From the NCBI GenBank assembly GCA_965644295.1, contig CBFFRP010000239.1, forward strand, positions 123,432 through 187,431: 64,000 nucleotides of DNA, in the 5' to 3' direction. Made by a program: the position numbers and the translations under genes. This document shows, piece by piece, positions 12,432 to 23,670 of this stretch. The DNA is from Paraphysomonas bandaiensis (taxonomy: Eukaryota > Chrysophyceae). How positions within the stretch are numbered: the first letter of the stretch is position 1; each line of letters starts with the position of its first letter. Below the pieces are notes generated by a model. It saw only the letters and a list, made by a program, of their open reading frames with translations, was not told the DNA's origin and ran no database searches.

Positions 12432-14008
12432 ATGGAATTATAATAATTTAATTATTTGAAATAATGTGATGGGTTAGTAAACAGTATGTGTGTTGTTAAC
12501 GTAGTAATGACCAAAGTCGAATGACTGAGTACAGCAACATTATATAGTATTTGAAGTACACCCTACGGGAAGATGTGAGAATGTACGAACATAATTGGGG
12601 AAACTAGAATGTGATGAATATATCATATATGATATTCATTCATTTCCACTTCAAGCAGAATCGCCGATGCATCGATAAATTATCCAAGCTAGTAGTGTAT
12701 ATTGTATATCAGGAAAAAAGTGTGAACTCGAGGAACAGTCAGAAAATATACAAAATTTCTGATTGACACTCTTCAGAGAATGGAAAAAATAAAACTGTTC
12801 TTATGCCGTGTGTGCTTTACAGTAGCAATTAATAGACTCTATGAAAGATGTTAATACTTAGTAGACACGTAGACACCAGGGATCAGGGGTAGGGAACAAT
12901 AGTATTGTGAGGATATGAATACAAAAACATGTTACATCATATAAGCAAAACCACCTTAGGATTGCTATTAATGAGTACAACTATTCGAAAAACATAAATA
13001 TGTATTTTATAAGCAACACAGCACGTCATGCTTCAGAGTGATGGCAGTTGATTTTAACAACGATTAGTATCGCCGAAAGCCTATTATGTCACCTGGCATA
13101 TAATACGCAAAATGAGTCGTCATTTTCAAGTAACCGTTTCCAGATCAATTTCCCCGGGATAATGTAATGATGTCGCCAAAAATATAGTTAGAGTTAAAGT
13201 GCTCTTCAAGCTTATAGTGGTCTCCCCTCCTCCAGTGACTGTTTCACTGCATCAAGGAATTATTCCCACCACTGTAATAGTTGCAGACGCCGACATTTAT
13301 AAGCCAGGGTTAAAACCTGCCAGGATCCGAAGTATTCACATGAAGATACAATATTCTTTTTGCCTGAATTTCCCCCCTGCGCCTACCACGCCTCTACTTC
13401 CATGTATGAAATACCACTCGGACGTTGAATCGCACTCCTTCACCCGTGTAAGTATAGTTGACTTCGTAGTGGCTGCATAATTCAGAACTACAGTTGGGTA
13501 GCTATTCCAAAATTAAAGCGTCGTCAAAGCCATAAGCTGCGTAGGACGACCCTCCTACTCCATCACCCTGTCCATCCCCCCCATTGTATGTCCCCTCCTC
13601 CATTGTACGTCCCTTTATTATAATTCTTACAAGACGAGTCTGCATCTCCCCTCATACATAAGTATGTATGTATAGCATCTCCTGCAGCAGCAGGCAGAGT
13701 GGACTGCAAGCAGAGGCGACCCGCTTCTACGACTCTCCGCCACAGAGCTCTAGAGCTATAGAAAACAGACCTTCCTGTTAGCATTGGTATGATCTATGAG
13801 CATGCTGTGGGTGACTGAGATGAAGAATATGCGACAACACTCAGAGCATCTCAGACGTCCAGTTCCGGTCCATATACTGTACCCATACAAACCATACCAT
13901 ACCATACCATACCAAGAATACACTGCTGTATACCAATAGGAATACGGCGGGCTCTATGTGCGTCATGCCAACACATACCAGCATCATTGTTGTATTTTTG
14001 TTCAAAGA
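12432..14008. other. Intergenic region with ACCAT tandem repeat
   Basis: About 1.6 kb, mostly AT-rich, without a supported gene. A short tandem repeat of ACCAT (about 4.6 units) lies at 13891-13913. The 93-codon frame at 13199-13480 has no recognisable features. Confidence 0.6.
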
Positions 14009-14124
14009 TGCCTCTAATATTGAGACAACAATTATCTGTATTCCAGCTGTAGTTATATGTAGGTACTATAGAAGATTTTTGCTTCAATTTATTTCCGAAT
14101 AATAAGATGCTGACTGCCGATACG
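14009..14124 (+). repeat. Duplicated upstream fragment of the CRN/RHS-type gene
   Basis: This 116-base stretch matches 63363-63479 with only scattered changes. At the second site it covers the last ~100 bases before the start codon plus the first 18 bases of the CRN/RHS-type gene. The similarity stops abruptly after the sixth codon. It lies in the same orientation, about 90 bases upstream of the methyltransferase start, so it may serve as part of that gene's promoter. Confidence 0.85.
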
Positions 14125-14215
14125 CACACAGTGCGTCCAGTGCTGTACATAACACTCTACGTCTCGGATACATACATACATATATATATACTCATACTCA
14201 TATACTGACATAGCG

Positions 14216-16493
14216 ATGCATACGACACTCCCTGTGATCATCCTTGTGTGGGTGTGGGCGGTGCTGTCAGCGTATGTTGAATGTGACAATGAGATGGGCA
14301 GATACCCTCTGCTTCACCTCTACTCCACTCTATTCGATGACACTCACACGACATGCACTCGTGTGCCCACTCCTTCTCAAGTACGAGCCATCCTTTCTCG
14401 CCAGTCGTCTATCCTCTCTGTCCCGTCCCCTCCTCCGTCCCCGCCACTGCACCCCGCCTCAGTGCCCCCTCTATCCCCCCCTATTGATATGACCACAACG
14501 CAGGAGCTCATCGCATCTCATACTCGCAGAGGAACTCTCGCTGTACAGGTGATGCGGCCTTGGCTTCATGTCTTTTATTTAATTGAAGCATGAATAGGTG
14601 GGCTGTGGGACGGGTAGCTCTGTGGTACACATATGGGGAGCAGTCTTGAGGAACTCCACTCCTCCTGGTATGCTTATTTGTATAGATACCTGGCTTCCTC
14701 GCCCTCTAGATATTTATAGCAGCACATCTAAGGAACTTTTTCAATATTATGTACAGCAAGCCGGTCTGGAAGATATAGTCTTCCCCCTACAACTTTCTGT
14801 TCTGGATGCAGCAGAGCTTCTCCGTGTCTTGCGCTGGCAAGTGGATATTATGTACATTAATTGCAACCCAAATTTTCCGGAATTTACCTCGAACCCTGTT
14901 GTAAATTCGGAAGAGGTTACGGCATTGTTTGCCATACTTAGACCTGGTGGGTTGTTTGTAGTGAGTGGCTACCAAATCTGTCCGCAGCTGTTAAATTCGT
15001 TGCTTCACATTCCCTCAAGTCACATCCTGAACTATGCACTTAAGCCTGTGGGATCTCTACACGCTGCTGGTACGAAAGCTACCATGTTGGATGACTCTAC
15101 AACTACATGTCGGACTCCGCGAGATTTTTATGTTCATCGTGCGTGCTCTGCGTTGCATGATACAGGTCATATTCCTGTACAAGAGATGTCATCTCTTATG
15201 TTCCTTGAAGATGCTGTTGATAGAAACGATTTAGAAACTGTGTCAAAAGAAATTAATTTTATTCGGCGCCAATTCCTTAGTACTGCAGTTGACGTGACAC
15301 CAACTTCGTTGTATGAGCTTTACCTCTGCCTCCTCTCCATCTACCAACACACCGACGATGTGCCGATCGAACGTACGTATCATCTCGGACGAAAGCTCGC
15401 CATTGAAGCTGCTTCGCATGCTCCTGAGATACTTCCTGAATCCACGTACTGGTCCTTATACCTCAATAACCTTCTCGATGTGGAGATGTACTTCTGGAGC
15501 ACTTTCTACGATTATCACAACTATGGACATGATCCACCTGTGTTCCAATGGTCTTTGTACAATAAGTGGGCAGCCGCCGGTGCGGGGTTGTTTAACTGGC
15601 TAATTCGTAGCAAAGAGTATACCGAAGAGAGTATTTGGTATAACGCGCACAGGATGGGTCATCGCTTTATGTATGGGAAGGTTTCTGTCACATCGTACAA
15701 CGGCCACGAATATCGTCATGAGCGGTAAGTGAATTGCTGTAGTGTTATAAACCTTGTTTATACTACCTCATGGTGACCGTGATTTCTGTGAATGTATTGA
15801 ATTTTTACTGTTTTACATAGGACGTACCATTTATCTCAAATGTTGATGTTGAGTAAAGTAACTGGTAGAATTCCTTCATACTACTCCGCAGTCATTGACT
15901 ATGGGGGAGGGACAGGTGATATGGCTGCGCTATTCACCCATCTCAATTTCAATGGGATCTATATAACATATGATTTACAACATATGCTTCTGATGCAACG
16001 GTATTTCTTGCGTTATTCGGGATATCCTGCTGTTTTGGTCTCGAACGAAAGTACATGGAGATATAATTCTGAGATAGTGTTAGTTCCTTCCACGTTAAAT
16101 GTGACTGATGTCGAAAAATATTCTATGATATCCGATATTGTAAACAGTAAAAGTTTTGTTCCAGAAACATCACTGTTTATGGCATCATATTCTCTAATGG
16201 AGTCACCATTACCACACAGAAAGAAGATTTTGTCTGTTGTAGAAAACTTCGGCACTATATACATCAAAGGCATAAGAAATTTTGATGGTTACGACAATGT
16301 TCCTTATCTCAAAGATTTACAGAAAAAGCTTGAAAGTCGCAATTACTCTACTTGCCTTTTCGTTGGACCAGATGACAGATGTCGAAAACTACTTGACCTT
16401 CGAACTTTTATTGCTGTGCGGAGAGATAGTCCTGGGTTTGTTGCGCTGAATTGTGACGGTAAAGACGTCCTGGAATACCTCTACTTTGATTAG
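14216..16493 (+). CDS. Secreted/ER protein with two methyltransferase-like domains
   Basis: Exons 14216-14548, 14598-15724, 15821-16493 (TAG); 710 residues. The N-terminus is a signal peptide or anchor (hydrophobic residues ~5-20), followed by a Pro/Ser-rich linker at ~77-98. Domain 1 starts with a SAM-binding loop VGCGTGSS at 112-119, then ICIDTW and a later LRPGGLFVVSG strand, resembling class I methyltransferases such as Methyltransf_24. Domain 2 has DYGGGTGD at 513-520 with following sequence like the putative sugar O-methyltransferase (NanM-like) group. The likely role is methylation of a sugar or glycan in the secretory pathway; this is inference. The middle ~250 residues are unassigned. 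Introns: 49 and 96 bases. Confidence 0.75.
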
Positions 16494-16694
16494 GCTCATT
16501 TTACTATATCGTTACTTTCTATTATTAGATACGTTGTGGTTTTTGTGCTATACTTTTCCCTGCAAGTACGGGGACACGAATCACAATATGAAGTTTTTCA
16601 ATATTTGAGATATGTGGTAGGCATAATTTGGTGTTTAGTATTGCACGGTTGCACGGAGATATGCTAAACAATTCTACTTTTTGGTTCCTAGTCT
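16494..16694. other. 3' flank of methyltransferase gene
   Basis: Short AT-rich spacer between the methyltransferase stop codon and repeat copy 2; it should contain the polyadenylation site. Nothing else seen. Confidence 0.5.
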
Positions 16695-17250
16695 ATTATT
16701 AGCAATAGGTGTGTAAGAGTCAGAAGTAAGGCAGCGAAACAATATAACTAACTAGTGCTTAACTCTGATATCTTACTATTTTTCGCTACGAACGCTGCTT
16801 GTGCGTCGCCGCAAGCACCAAGGTGCAACCACTTTCGCTCAAAGCAAACGCAGTGAGCAAGCAGAATGTTGATATGCCTGACATCTGCTGACTTCAGGAT
16901 TGTGAGTCTTTAAGTAAGTGTGATAGCTGCTCACGGACGTGTAGTCCTTCAGTGTCAATATAGGTGCGGTTAATCAGGGGATCAGGGTGACGCCCTTTAG
17001 GGTAGGGGTCCGCGACGTTTAAGGGAGGGTCAGAGTTAAGTAGATGGGAGGATAGTGTATATGAGGGAAAGTGAGATGGTGCGAGGTAGCGTCGTTGAAT
17101 CTGTAGAGTCTCGGGGTGCCGCTGACTGCAGTGAATCAGTTGGACGTAAATAGAGTTGGCGGAGTCTTCTCCGTTGGAGTTGACGTGTGTGAAAGTGTTA
17201 GAAGAGTAGTGAAAGTGGTTAGTCGCCCAGCTGTGATTCTCTGCTGTGGT
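16695..17250 (-). repeat. Dispersed repeat family R1, copy 2 (inverted to copy 1)
   Basis: Reverse complement of copy 1 (6500-7058) along nearly its full length, starting at TTATTAGCAATAGG. With copy 1 it brackets a 9.6 kb block holding the TKL kinase, DDX10-type helicase and methyltransferase genes. Sequence after 17250 still has short open frames (17116-17439, 17462-17644) that look like degraded repeat, not genes. Confidence 0.75.
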
Positions 17251-17636
17251 ATCATACCCCTAGAAGGTGGACAACCGGCGGTTGACCGATTAACCTCCTA
17301 TTACTTGTTCTGGGGGGAAGTCTATATGGAACCCTCAAGGAATCAGCGTAGCGTTGACTGCGATCTTGGAACATCTGCCACTGCAAATAGTATACTCACC
17401 ATCGCATTATCCGGGATGTTCACCCCAAGAATAGCGTAAGTCACTTAGAGAGGAGTGAATAGTGGATGTATGCGCTAGACGAGCGTGCACAATGGAGGAC
17501 AGACATTGGAGTCAGCTTGAATTAGTAACAGAAATCTTTTTAAATGTATCAGTGAGACTGGCTTTTATAGCCGTGGGTGGGTCCAGAGCTAGAGCTACTG
17601 CAGATTACACTGCCTTAAAGAGCCCTAAAGACATAT

Positions 17637-17790
17637 TTGCTTAGTTCAGCGGTTTCCCACCCGGGTTCTCACTACATATTCAGCGCTGAATACCGTGTGA
17701 TAATGATGTGGCTAGTTGGGTTCAGTAGGTAGCTAGCAAATAACATATGGTACTTAATCAAGTATTAGTTAGGTACCCACCCGGCCCCCA
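17637..17790 (+). repeat. 154-base direct repeat, first copy
   Basis: Nearly identical to 18836-18989. Both run from TTGCTTA.TTCAGCGG to CCGGCCCCCA and contain CCCACCCGG near each end. The copies are about 1.2 kb apart in the same direction. Confidence 0.85.
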
Positions 17791-18820
17791 TACTGCTGTA
17801 TAGTACAAATCCACTTCTTGTTTATATGGTATTATATCGGGGTCCTCATACCACCAGCGTTGCAACTTGCTTTGTAGTTCTTGAAGCCATCAGTCTACTG
17901 GCCAGGGTAGCACCTGTAGCATTTCTTCATTTTGTATATGAAGTCATTGAATGCTATGCTGATCTATCCATTCAGAACCGCCTTTCAAACATTGCATCCG
18001 TCCAACTACCTCAACGGATAGGGCATGTTGCCGATCACATGCACCTTCTTCTGTCTCTTGAATTATAAGCGGCATTATTTCGCCGTCTTCTTTTCTCATT
18101 CGACGCTCTCATCCATATCCAGTCCAGCTTGCAACTGTCTACATGTTGAACTCCCACATCCATATTCAAATGTTTGATAGTGCTTTATTACAAACTTCGT
18201 TATGAAAGTCTAACATTCAGAACACAGTACACACATATGCATATATGTGAACCTCATATATGAGAAGCATATATATATGAAGATATGTCTGTAGGTATGG
18301 ATCATAAACTATCGATGGAGGTCATCCGAGGAGATCATAAATGACCTGACTATGGTCGGAGCCATACGTCAATGAGTTTGTTGTAGTTGTTGTTTGTTGT
18401 AGTGGTTGTGTGTCTGATGTGATTATACATATGTGTGTATACGTATATATGTACAGCTGTGTATTGAGAGGGAGAGTTAAGTTGTGCATATTTGTTAGTA
18501 ATTTAAACCTGCATTTTAAAGAATTTAGTCTTTAGTAAGAGTACAGTAGTCTTAAGTTAACAGTATTATACGAACATATGATATGATAGCATATATATGA
18601 GTGAAAGTGTACTATTCACTGTATAAGATAGTGTCTACCTGATACTTCATATGACTACCTATTATTTGATATTATGGTTGGTAATAGTGATGAGTTAGAT
18701 ATAATATAATTTGGTGAATGACAAGAAATGATAGGAGGTGTTTGCCCCATACAGACAGCTTACCTAGTCACTGCGTGTGGCCCTCTAGTGGGTGCGGCTG
18801 AGTGTTGCGACCGCGCACCT
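17791..18820. other. Spacer between direct repeats
   Basis: No supported gene. The 80-codon frame at 17826-18068 has no known motif. The rest is rich in TATA/CATATG-type simple sequence (18230-18290 and 18420-18600). Confidence 0.5.
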
Positions 18821-19010
18821 CTACCTATGTACGCATTGCTTAATTCAGCGGTTCCCCACCCGGGTTCTCACTACATATTCAGCGCTGAATACCGTGTGAT
18901 AATGATGTGGCTAGTTGGGTTCAGTAGGTAGCTAGCAAATAACATATGGTACTTAATCAAGTATTAGTTAGGTACCCACCCGGCCCCCACCCGGATCTAC
19001 CTAAGTACGC
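18821..19010 (+). repeat. 154-base direct repeat, second copy, with possible target-site duplication
   Basis: The repeat (18836-18989) is flanked by CTACCTATGTACGC at 18821-18834 and CTACCTAAGTACGC at 18997-19010, 13 of 14 bases equal. This looks like a target-site duplication around a short inserted element. The first copy does not have such flanks that I can see. The class is unknown; retroposition of a short element is one option. Confidence 0.6.
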
Positions 19011-19212
19011 GCTCAGAATGGAGCATGCATGTAGGCATCGAACCGTAATCACGAATAGCCATAAACAAAAATTGAAGTAACGGATCAGACTGTTATCTTT
19101 TAATATAAATAGTGTGTAGTTTATATACAATATGCCCTGCGTATGCACAAATGGGACTTACTGCGGGTAGGGTGTAATATACATATATCTAAACAGGGCA
19201 CATCAAACACAA

Positions 19213-20325
19213 TCATCGTTTGCCCGTACGCTTAAATATTCTGAATAATTTCTTCTTTTTAGCTCCATTATCCTTGGTGTATTCACTGGACGTACTGGGA
19301 ATGGACTCAACTGTTTCGTCTATACTGTTCGTATCATTATTGTCTCTGATCACAACTGCCCGATTGCCCACTTTCTTTGCCTTTTGCATGGCTTTCATCA
19401 TCGCTAGAATTCTCTCGTGTTCAGCTGTATTCAAAGTATCCACACTATAAAACTTATCCATGTTAATCGAATGTACGGAACGGTCTGAGATCGCCTCGCG
19501 AGGAGACTTGATAAAGCAGCTGCTGTGGTCATATCCCACCTTCACACTAGAGGCGGCAAACCAGCAATCCACAGTAACAGGAATTTGCAGCTGGCAGTCG
19601 AATGCGCTGCATGTCACATGAAAGGAACCACATTCAGTAAGATCCTCTCCCCATAAAGGAGAATCTTCATTGATGATATGGTTAATATTCAGGGCGTAGG
19701 CTCCTCCAAAATTCGGGCACTCTAGATTCATCGCCGTTATCTTTACATAACTCTCGCCTTCCAATGAAACAACAGACTTGTAGTAATGACAAGTCATTGC
19801 AATATCTGTCAAACAGTGCCCATAAGGACTGACTTGACGAAACTGTAGCATCAGTTGTCCATTTCGCATTTTCACGACGATGTTGCGCGAGAAGACAATA
19901 TCGGATTGCGGAGTGGTCAGTTTGTTGACAAGTATACTGAACACGCAGGCATCTGTTATAATACCAAGAATAACCATCACAAACGACACTGCTGGACACA
20001 CTCCGTTCTCCTTCACCGGAGGTCCTTGGCTGTGTAGCAGGCTCCCCAGAGCATACATGTACACCTGCCAGTAGTGTATCGCGGCCGGCACGCAGGCGGT
20101 CTGAATCAGCAGTAGTGTGATACCGCCGGCGCAACAGAGGATCCAACACAGCGCCTTGTACAGGAGACTGCAGCAGCTGTTGCGTATCATGTATTTGGTG
20201 AGTTGTGTGAGGGCAGGAAGAGGACGAGACCCAACCACACGACATCCGCTCTTTCTTATTTCATTGCGATACAGCGCCAACTCCTCATCGCCGACAGAGT
20301 CAGAGGATCGCACTGACTTCGACAT
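19213..20325 (-). CDS. Kir (inward-rectifier K+ channel)-like protein lacking the selectivity filter
   Basis: Single exon, 370 residues, start chosen at the ATG giving MSKSVRSSDS. Two membrane segments (~57-79 and ~112-133) are followed by a Kir-type cytoplasmic immunoglobulin-like domain. Good matches to Kir proteins include the CP-rich entry of TM2, VFSRNIVVKMRNGQLMLQFR, the SLEGES stretch, INHIINEDSPL and a late FYSVDTLN segment. The pore part between the two helices (~85-109) has no T-x-G-Y-G or any similar filter. The family makes tetrameric K+ channels; this member should not conduct K+ alone. It could be a regulatory subunit or a sensor. The Lys/Arg-rich tail is divergent. It shares a ~440-base promoter region with the lectin gene. 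Confidence 0.75.
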   Translation of the reverse strand: MSKSVRSSDSVGDEELALYRNEIRKSGCRVVGSRPLPALTQLTKYMIRNSCCSLLYKALCWILCCAGGITLLLIQTACVPAAIHYWQVYMYALGSLLHSQGPPVKENGVCPAVSFVMVILGIITDACVFSILVNKLTTPQSDIVFSRNIVVKMRNGQLMLQFRQVSPYGHCLTDIAMTCHYYKSVVSLEGESYVKITAMNLECPNFGGAYALNINHIINEDSPLWGEDLTECGSFHVTCSAFDCQLQIPVTVDCWFAASSVKVGYDHSSCFIKSPREAISDRSVHSINMDKFYSVDTLNTAEHERILAMMKAMQKAKKVGNRAVVIRDNNDTNSIDETVESIPSTSSEYTKDNGAKKKKLFRIFKRTGKR

Positions 20326-20761
20326 TAGGGTACTAGTAAACACAGGTGTGAAGGTGTGAAGGGTCAGTGCTCTCTCCTTACACTCACTACCATCCAGAGA
20401 ATGCGATCTGCATCACACTCTATTCGACACATACATACATAGAGAGATGCGTGTATCTATACTGCAATTACACACACGAGATGCCATGCATCACTGCTGC
20501 TGTATACGGCGGTATATACGGTATACGTGTAGGAATTCCTACACAATCTGTGTACCTGTGTACCTGTATAAATGTACCTGTATACGTGTTCCTGTTGTGT
20601 ACCTGTGTACCTGTATGTGTACTGCTGGATGCATAGTGGTGTATATATGTGTGTATTGTATGCAGTACACTCCATACAGATCGCTCAGGCAGTACGTGGG
20701 CAGGTATGGAATGAGTCGACTGTCGACTATATCACACAGCCACTCAGCCCACACATCACAC
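20326..20761. promoter_or_regulatory. Divergent promoter region with TGTACCTG minisatellite
   Basis: Lies between the Kir-like gene (minus) and the lectin gene (plus). Units of the type TGTACCTG / GTATACGTG repeat irregularly at about 20545-20635. Open frames through it are repeat-derived. An alternative lectin start at 20711 lies inside. Confidence 0.5.
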
Positions 20762-21898
20762 ATGTCGGGTATGCTTCTGTTGCTATTTCTACTGTGTTCT
20801 TCAGTCGTTACACATGCAAGTGGCAGGTACAAGAGAGACATCAACGATAATAAGGGCAACACGGCCTTCTTCCTGCAGGACCCGAACGATGAGATGTGTC
20901 TCGGTCCTAAAGGCTTCACTCTATGCGATGAGAGCGCTGTCTGGATACTGACGAAGAGACCAGGCGTTAAAACATACAGTTTAGTGTCGCTCTTCAACCC
21001 GAATGATAACGGACTGTGTCTGGAGGTTAAGTCCGGCTGGCTGGGCGGGAAGTCTGTCGGCATGGGTTCATGTAATCGCAAGGGAGCTAAAAAATGGGAG
21101 TTTGATTTCGTGGGAAGCAATAGTGTGAAGCTCCATAGCACAGGATATCAGCTTGCACGTGGGGTGCCTTATCGCAATTCTATCTCCATGACTCCAATGG
21201 GGAAAGCCAAGCGCTCTCCACTGGAATATCACCCCACGGCCGTGCATGAGGCTGGGTTCTACCTTAAGTCTGGAGATGGTCTGTGCTTTGATGGGGAGAA
21301 ATTCAGAGGATGTACAGATACACTTTCTGTACTCTGGGGCATGGGAGTCAAATTTGAGTGGGGCTCAGCGAAGAGGTATATATTTAGCTTCAAAGAGAGG
21401 AACGCATGCATAGAGGCCAAGGGCAATAAAGTCTACCGAGGTGGGAGTATATCCCTGTATTGTATAGCTTAGCGCTGACCATCGTGTATAGGCAGCTGTA
21501 AAGGAAAGCACACGTTAGGATGGAGTCTCAGTCACGGAAGGGTGCAGTTCGACAGCGGAAACAGTCGTAGTAATAGTCGAAGTATGTGCGTGACCCGCCG
21601 CAGCGACAACACAGCTGCCATGTCTCTCTGCTCAGAAGGCTTCGAGTATATATCTATGGAGTTGCCAGCCTCATATTCGTAAGTACACGATAATGTATAC
21701 ACAGATATGTAGGCAACAACATCCCATCGATGTGTTGGCCATCTGAAATTATTGATGTTAGTCGCTTACATATTGTGTTATCCTAGAGCAGAGGACTTGC
21801 AAAAAATGCTAAAAGATAAAGACAACCTCAGTGCGAAAGACAGGGCTGTAGTCGAGTCGATGCTTGCTCAAATCAGTGGAACAAGTGCGAAGAAGTGA
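20762..21898 (+). CDS. Secreted beta-trefoil (ricin B-type) lectin domain protein
   Basis: Exons 20762-21461, 21492-21678, 21787-21898 (TGA); 332 residues. The N-terminus is a clear signal peptide (MSGMLLLLFLLCSSVVTHA). Two or more trefoil modules follow, with CLEVKSG, an aromatic-Trp position in KKWEF, CFDGEKFRGC, CIEAKG and HTLGWSL, the usual cysteine/tryptophan pattern of R-type carbohydrate-binding domains. No enzymatic or toxin domain is present. The C-terminus is a charged helical tail. The first ATG in frame is 20711, which would lengthen the signal region by 17 residues. Intron 1 is only 30 bases by the best GT-AG pair and deserves transcript support; without it the frame ends at 21472. 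It probably binds glycans outside the cell or in the secretory path. Confidence 0.75.
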
Positions 21899-22274
21899 AC
21901 AGTTTCATTGGTACTAGATGGTCAACCGGTTGTTTTGTACTTTAGGTAGAGAAATCTTGTAAGTAATTATTGGATACCCTGAACATACAGGTCATTCTAT
22001 GAATGCTACTATGGATAGATGAAGTTAACGATATTACGCAATGAGTGACAAGGGCATATCTGAAATCTGTCGTCATATTAAATAATTCAGAGACGTTATG
22101 AATTCGAAAGTGTGCAATTCCCATCATTTATACATTATTCAAGGAAGTAGCCCCCATTTATTATACATTACATTGGAAGAGTTGTTGAGCGGCTACTATT
22201 CTACATTCTACACCTCATGATTACTAGCAACAGGAGTCAAAAATCAGCACCATATCCTACTATATATTATATAC

Positions 22275-23670
22275 TATATCAGCACCAGGGTGCGACCACT
22301 TCCGTTCTTGTTTGTGAGTGAGAAGCTTGCAGATGGGTTTGGTCAGGGAAGAGTCCCTTGGGGTAGAGCTCTGCAGGACTTTGGGGAGGCACAGGATTCT
22401 GAATTAGTGAGTCGTGTGTTCCTAGCCTGGGATACATGGACGAGGGGGCGGGTTGGGGCTCTGACATGTCTAGAGATGGCGCGGGTTGCGAATTCGACCT
22501 GGGGCGAAGGAATAGCTGGCACAGGCGGCGCCGTGGCGTTTCCACTTGTGCAGGGGTTGTGGGAGAGGTATACATGTGGGGTGAGAGACTAGAGTAATTC
22601 TTCTCGTTACACCCAGCGAATAACTCGCGGTTTCCGCCCTTTGTTGCTACGTTTCTGACGTGTTCTGGGGGGGGGTCTATGTGGCCCGCCCTTTGGGTGT
22701 AGCTGTGTAGCGGCCACTGCAGTCTTGAATCATTTGTTTGGCTTCAGCGTGAAGCGGTTTGTTTACAACTGCTATTTCAAGATTACATAGTCCTCGCGAG
22801 TTTAAAGAAAATTCGTATTGCGTGCCAAACTCAATCTTCATCTGGGCCTCAGAATCGCCCAACCTGCGTTGTTGAAGTGTTTCAGGCTCTGTTGGAGATC
22901 CTCTTGAGAACGGCGGCACTCCAAGTTGGGAGGGTCGGGTCTCGTTGTAGCTCCCGGAGTCTCACTTTGTGTCTCTAAAAGGCGGATTCTCGTATCTAAT
23001 ATTCTACACCTTACTGTGTAGACCACGTGTCCACGTGTATGTTATACAAAATGTCTGAAGCTGTGAGGTCCCTCAACAATGTCGGATTTCTACCTTTTAG
23101 TGGTGTTCTGGGGGATGAGTACCGGAGATATTTCTCCGGTAAACTAACGTGAGCCGCAAACATCGACAGCAGATATTGTACTCATAGCCGAATGCTTGTG
23201 TGGTACAAGGGACACCAATAAGTGTCATTTGTGTAGACATCTTTGAGCCCTGACGAAAAAACAGGCATCCGGAAATGGGCCCACCTCAAGGGTACCCGAG
23301 ATAGGGCCTACCTCAAGGGCATCCGGGACAGGGCCCACCTCATGGGTAACCGGGGTATTGGGCTGCCTGCTGAAGTCAAGCATCCGGGATGTTCACCTTA
23401 AGGACTCAAAAAAACTGAAGTCAGCAGGTGTCAGGAATATATCAACATTCTGCTTGCTCACGGGGTTTGCTTTGAATGATAGAACGTAAGTGGTTGCACC
23501 TTTGTGCTTGCGGCGACACACAAGCAGCTTCTGTAGCGTTAAGTAGTAGGATAATAGAGTTTGTACTCTAGTTAGTTACAGGTAGACGTCTATATATAGC
23601 TTGACTAGTTTATCTTTAGCTACTAAGCTTATGCTGATTCTTAACGCATATTGCTAATGATGATAGAACT
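22275..23670. repeat. Dispersed repeat family R1, copy 3 (composite)
   Basis: Begins with an inverted R1 end (GCACCAGGGTGCGACCACTTCC at ~22281) and ends with a plus-oriented R1 end (GGTTGCACC, GCGGCGAC near 23490-23515). The interior near 23100-23150 has ACCGGAGA..TCTCCGGT, an 8-base-arm hairpin also found in copy 4. It also has several imperfect GGGCCCACCTCA(A/T)GGG units at 23275-23350. Frames inside (22290-22592, 22677-22919) are not genes. The structure looks like an element with inverted termini. Confidence 0.7.

Noticed and set aside
13199-13480. 93-codon frame
   Set aside because: No recognisable features or neighbours that support a gene.
17116-17644. Two open frames after repeat copy 2
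   Set aside because: They begin within or just after the R1 repeat and have no protein-like character.
20447-20761. N-terminal extension of the lectin frame
   Set aside because: Repeat-derived Cys/Tyr/Val sequence upstream of a clear signal peptide; the start is more likely 20762 or 20711.
23275-23350. Spaced GGGCCCACCTCA units as a CRISPR array
   Set aside because: Units and spacings are irregular, they belong to the R1 repeat, and the genome is eukaryotic.
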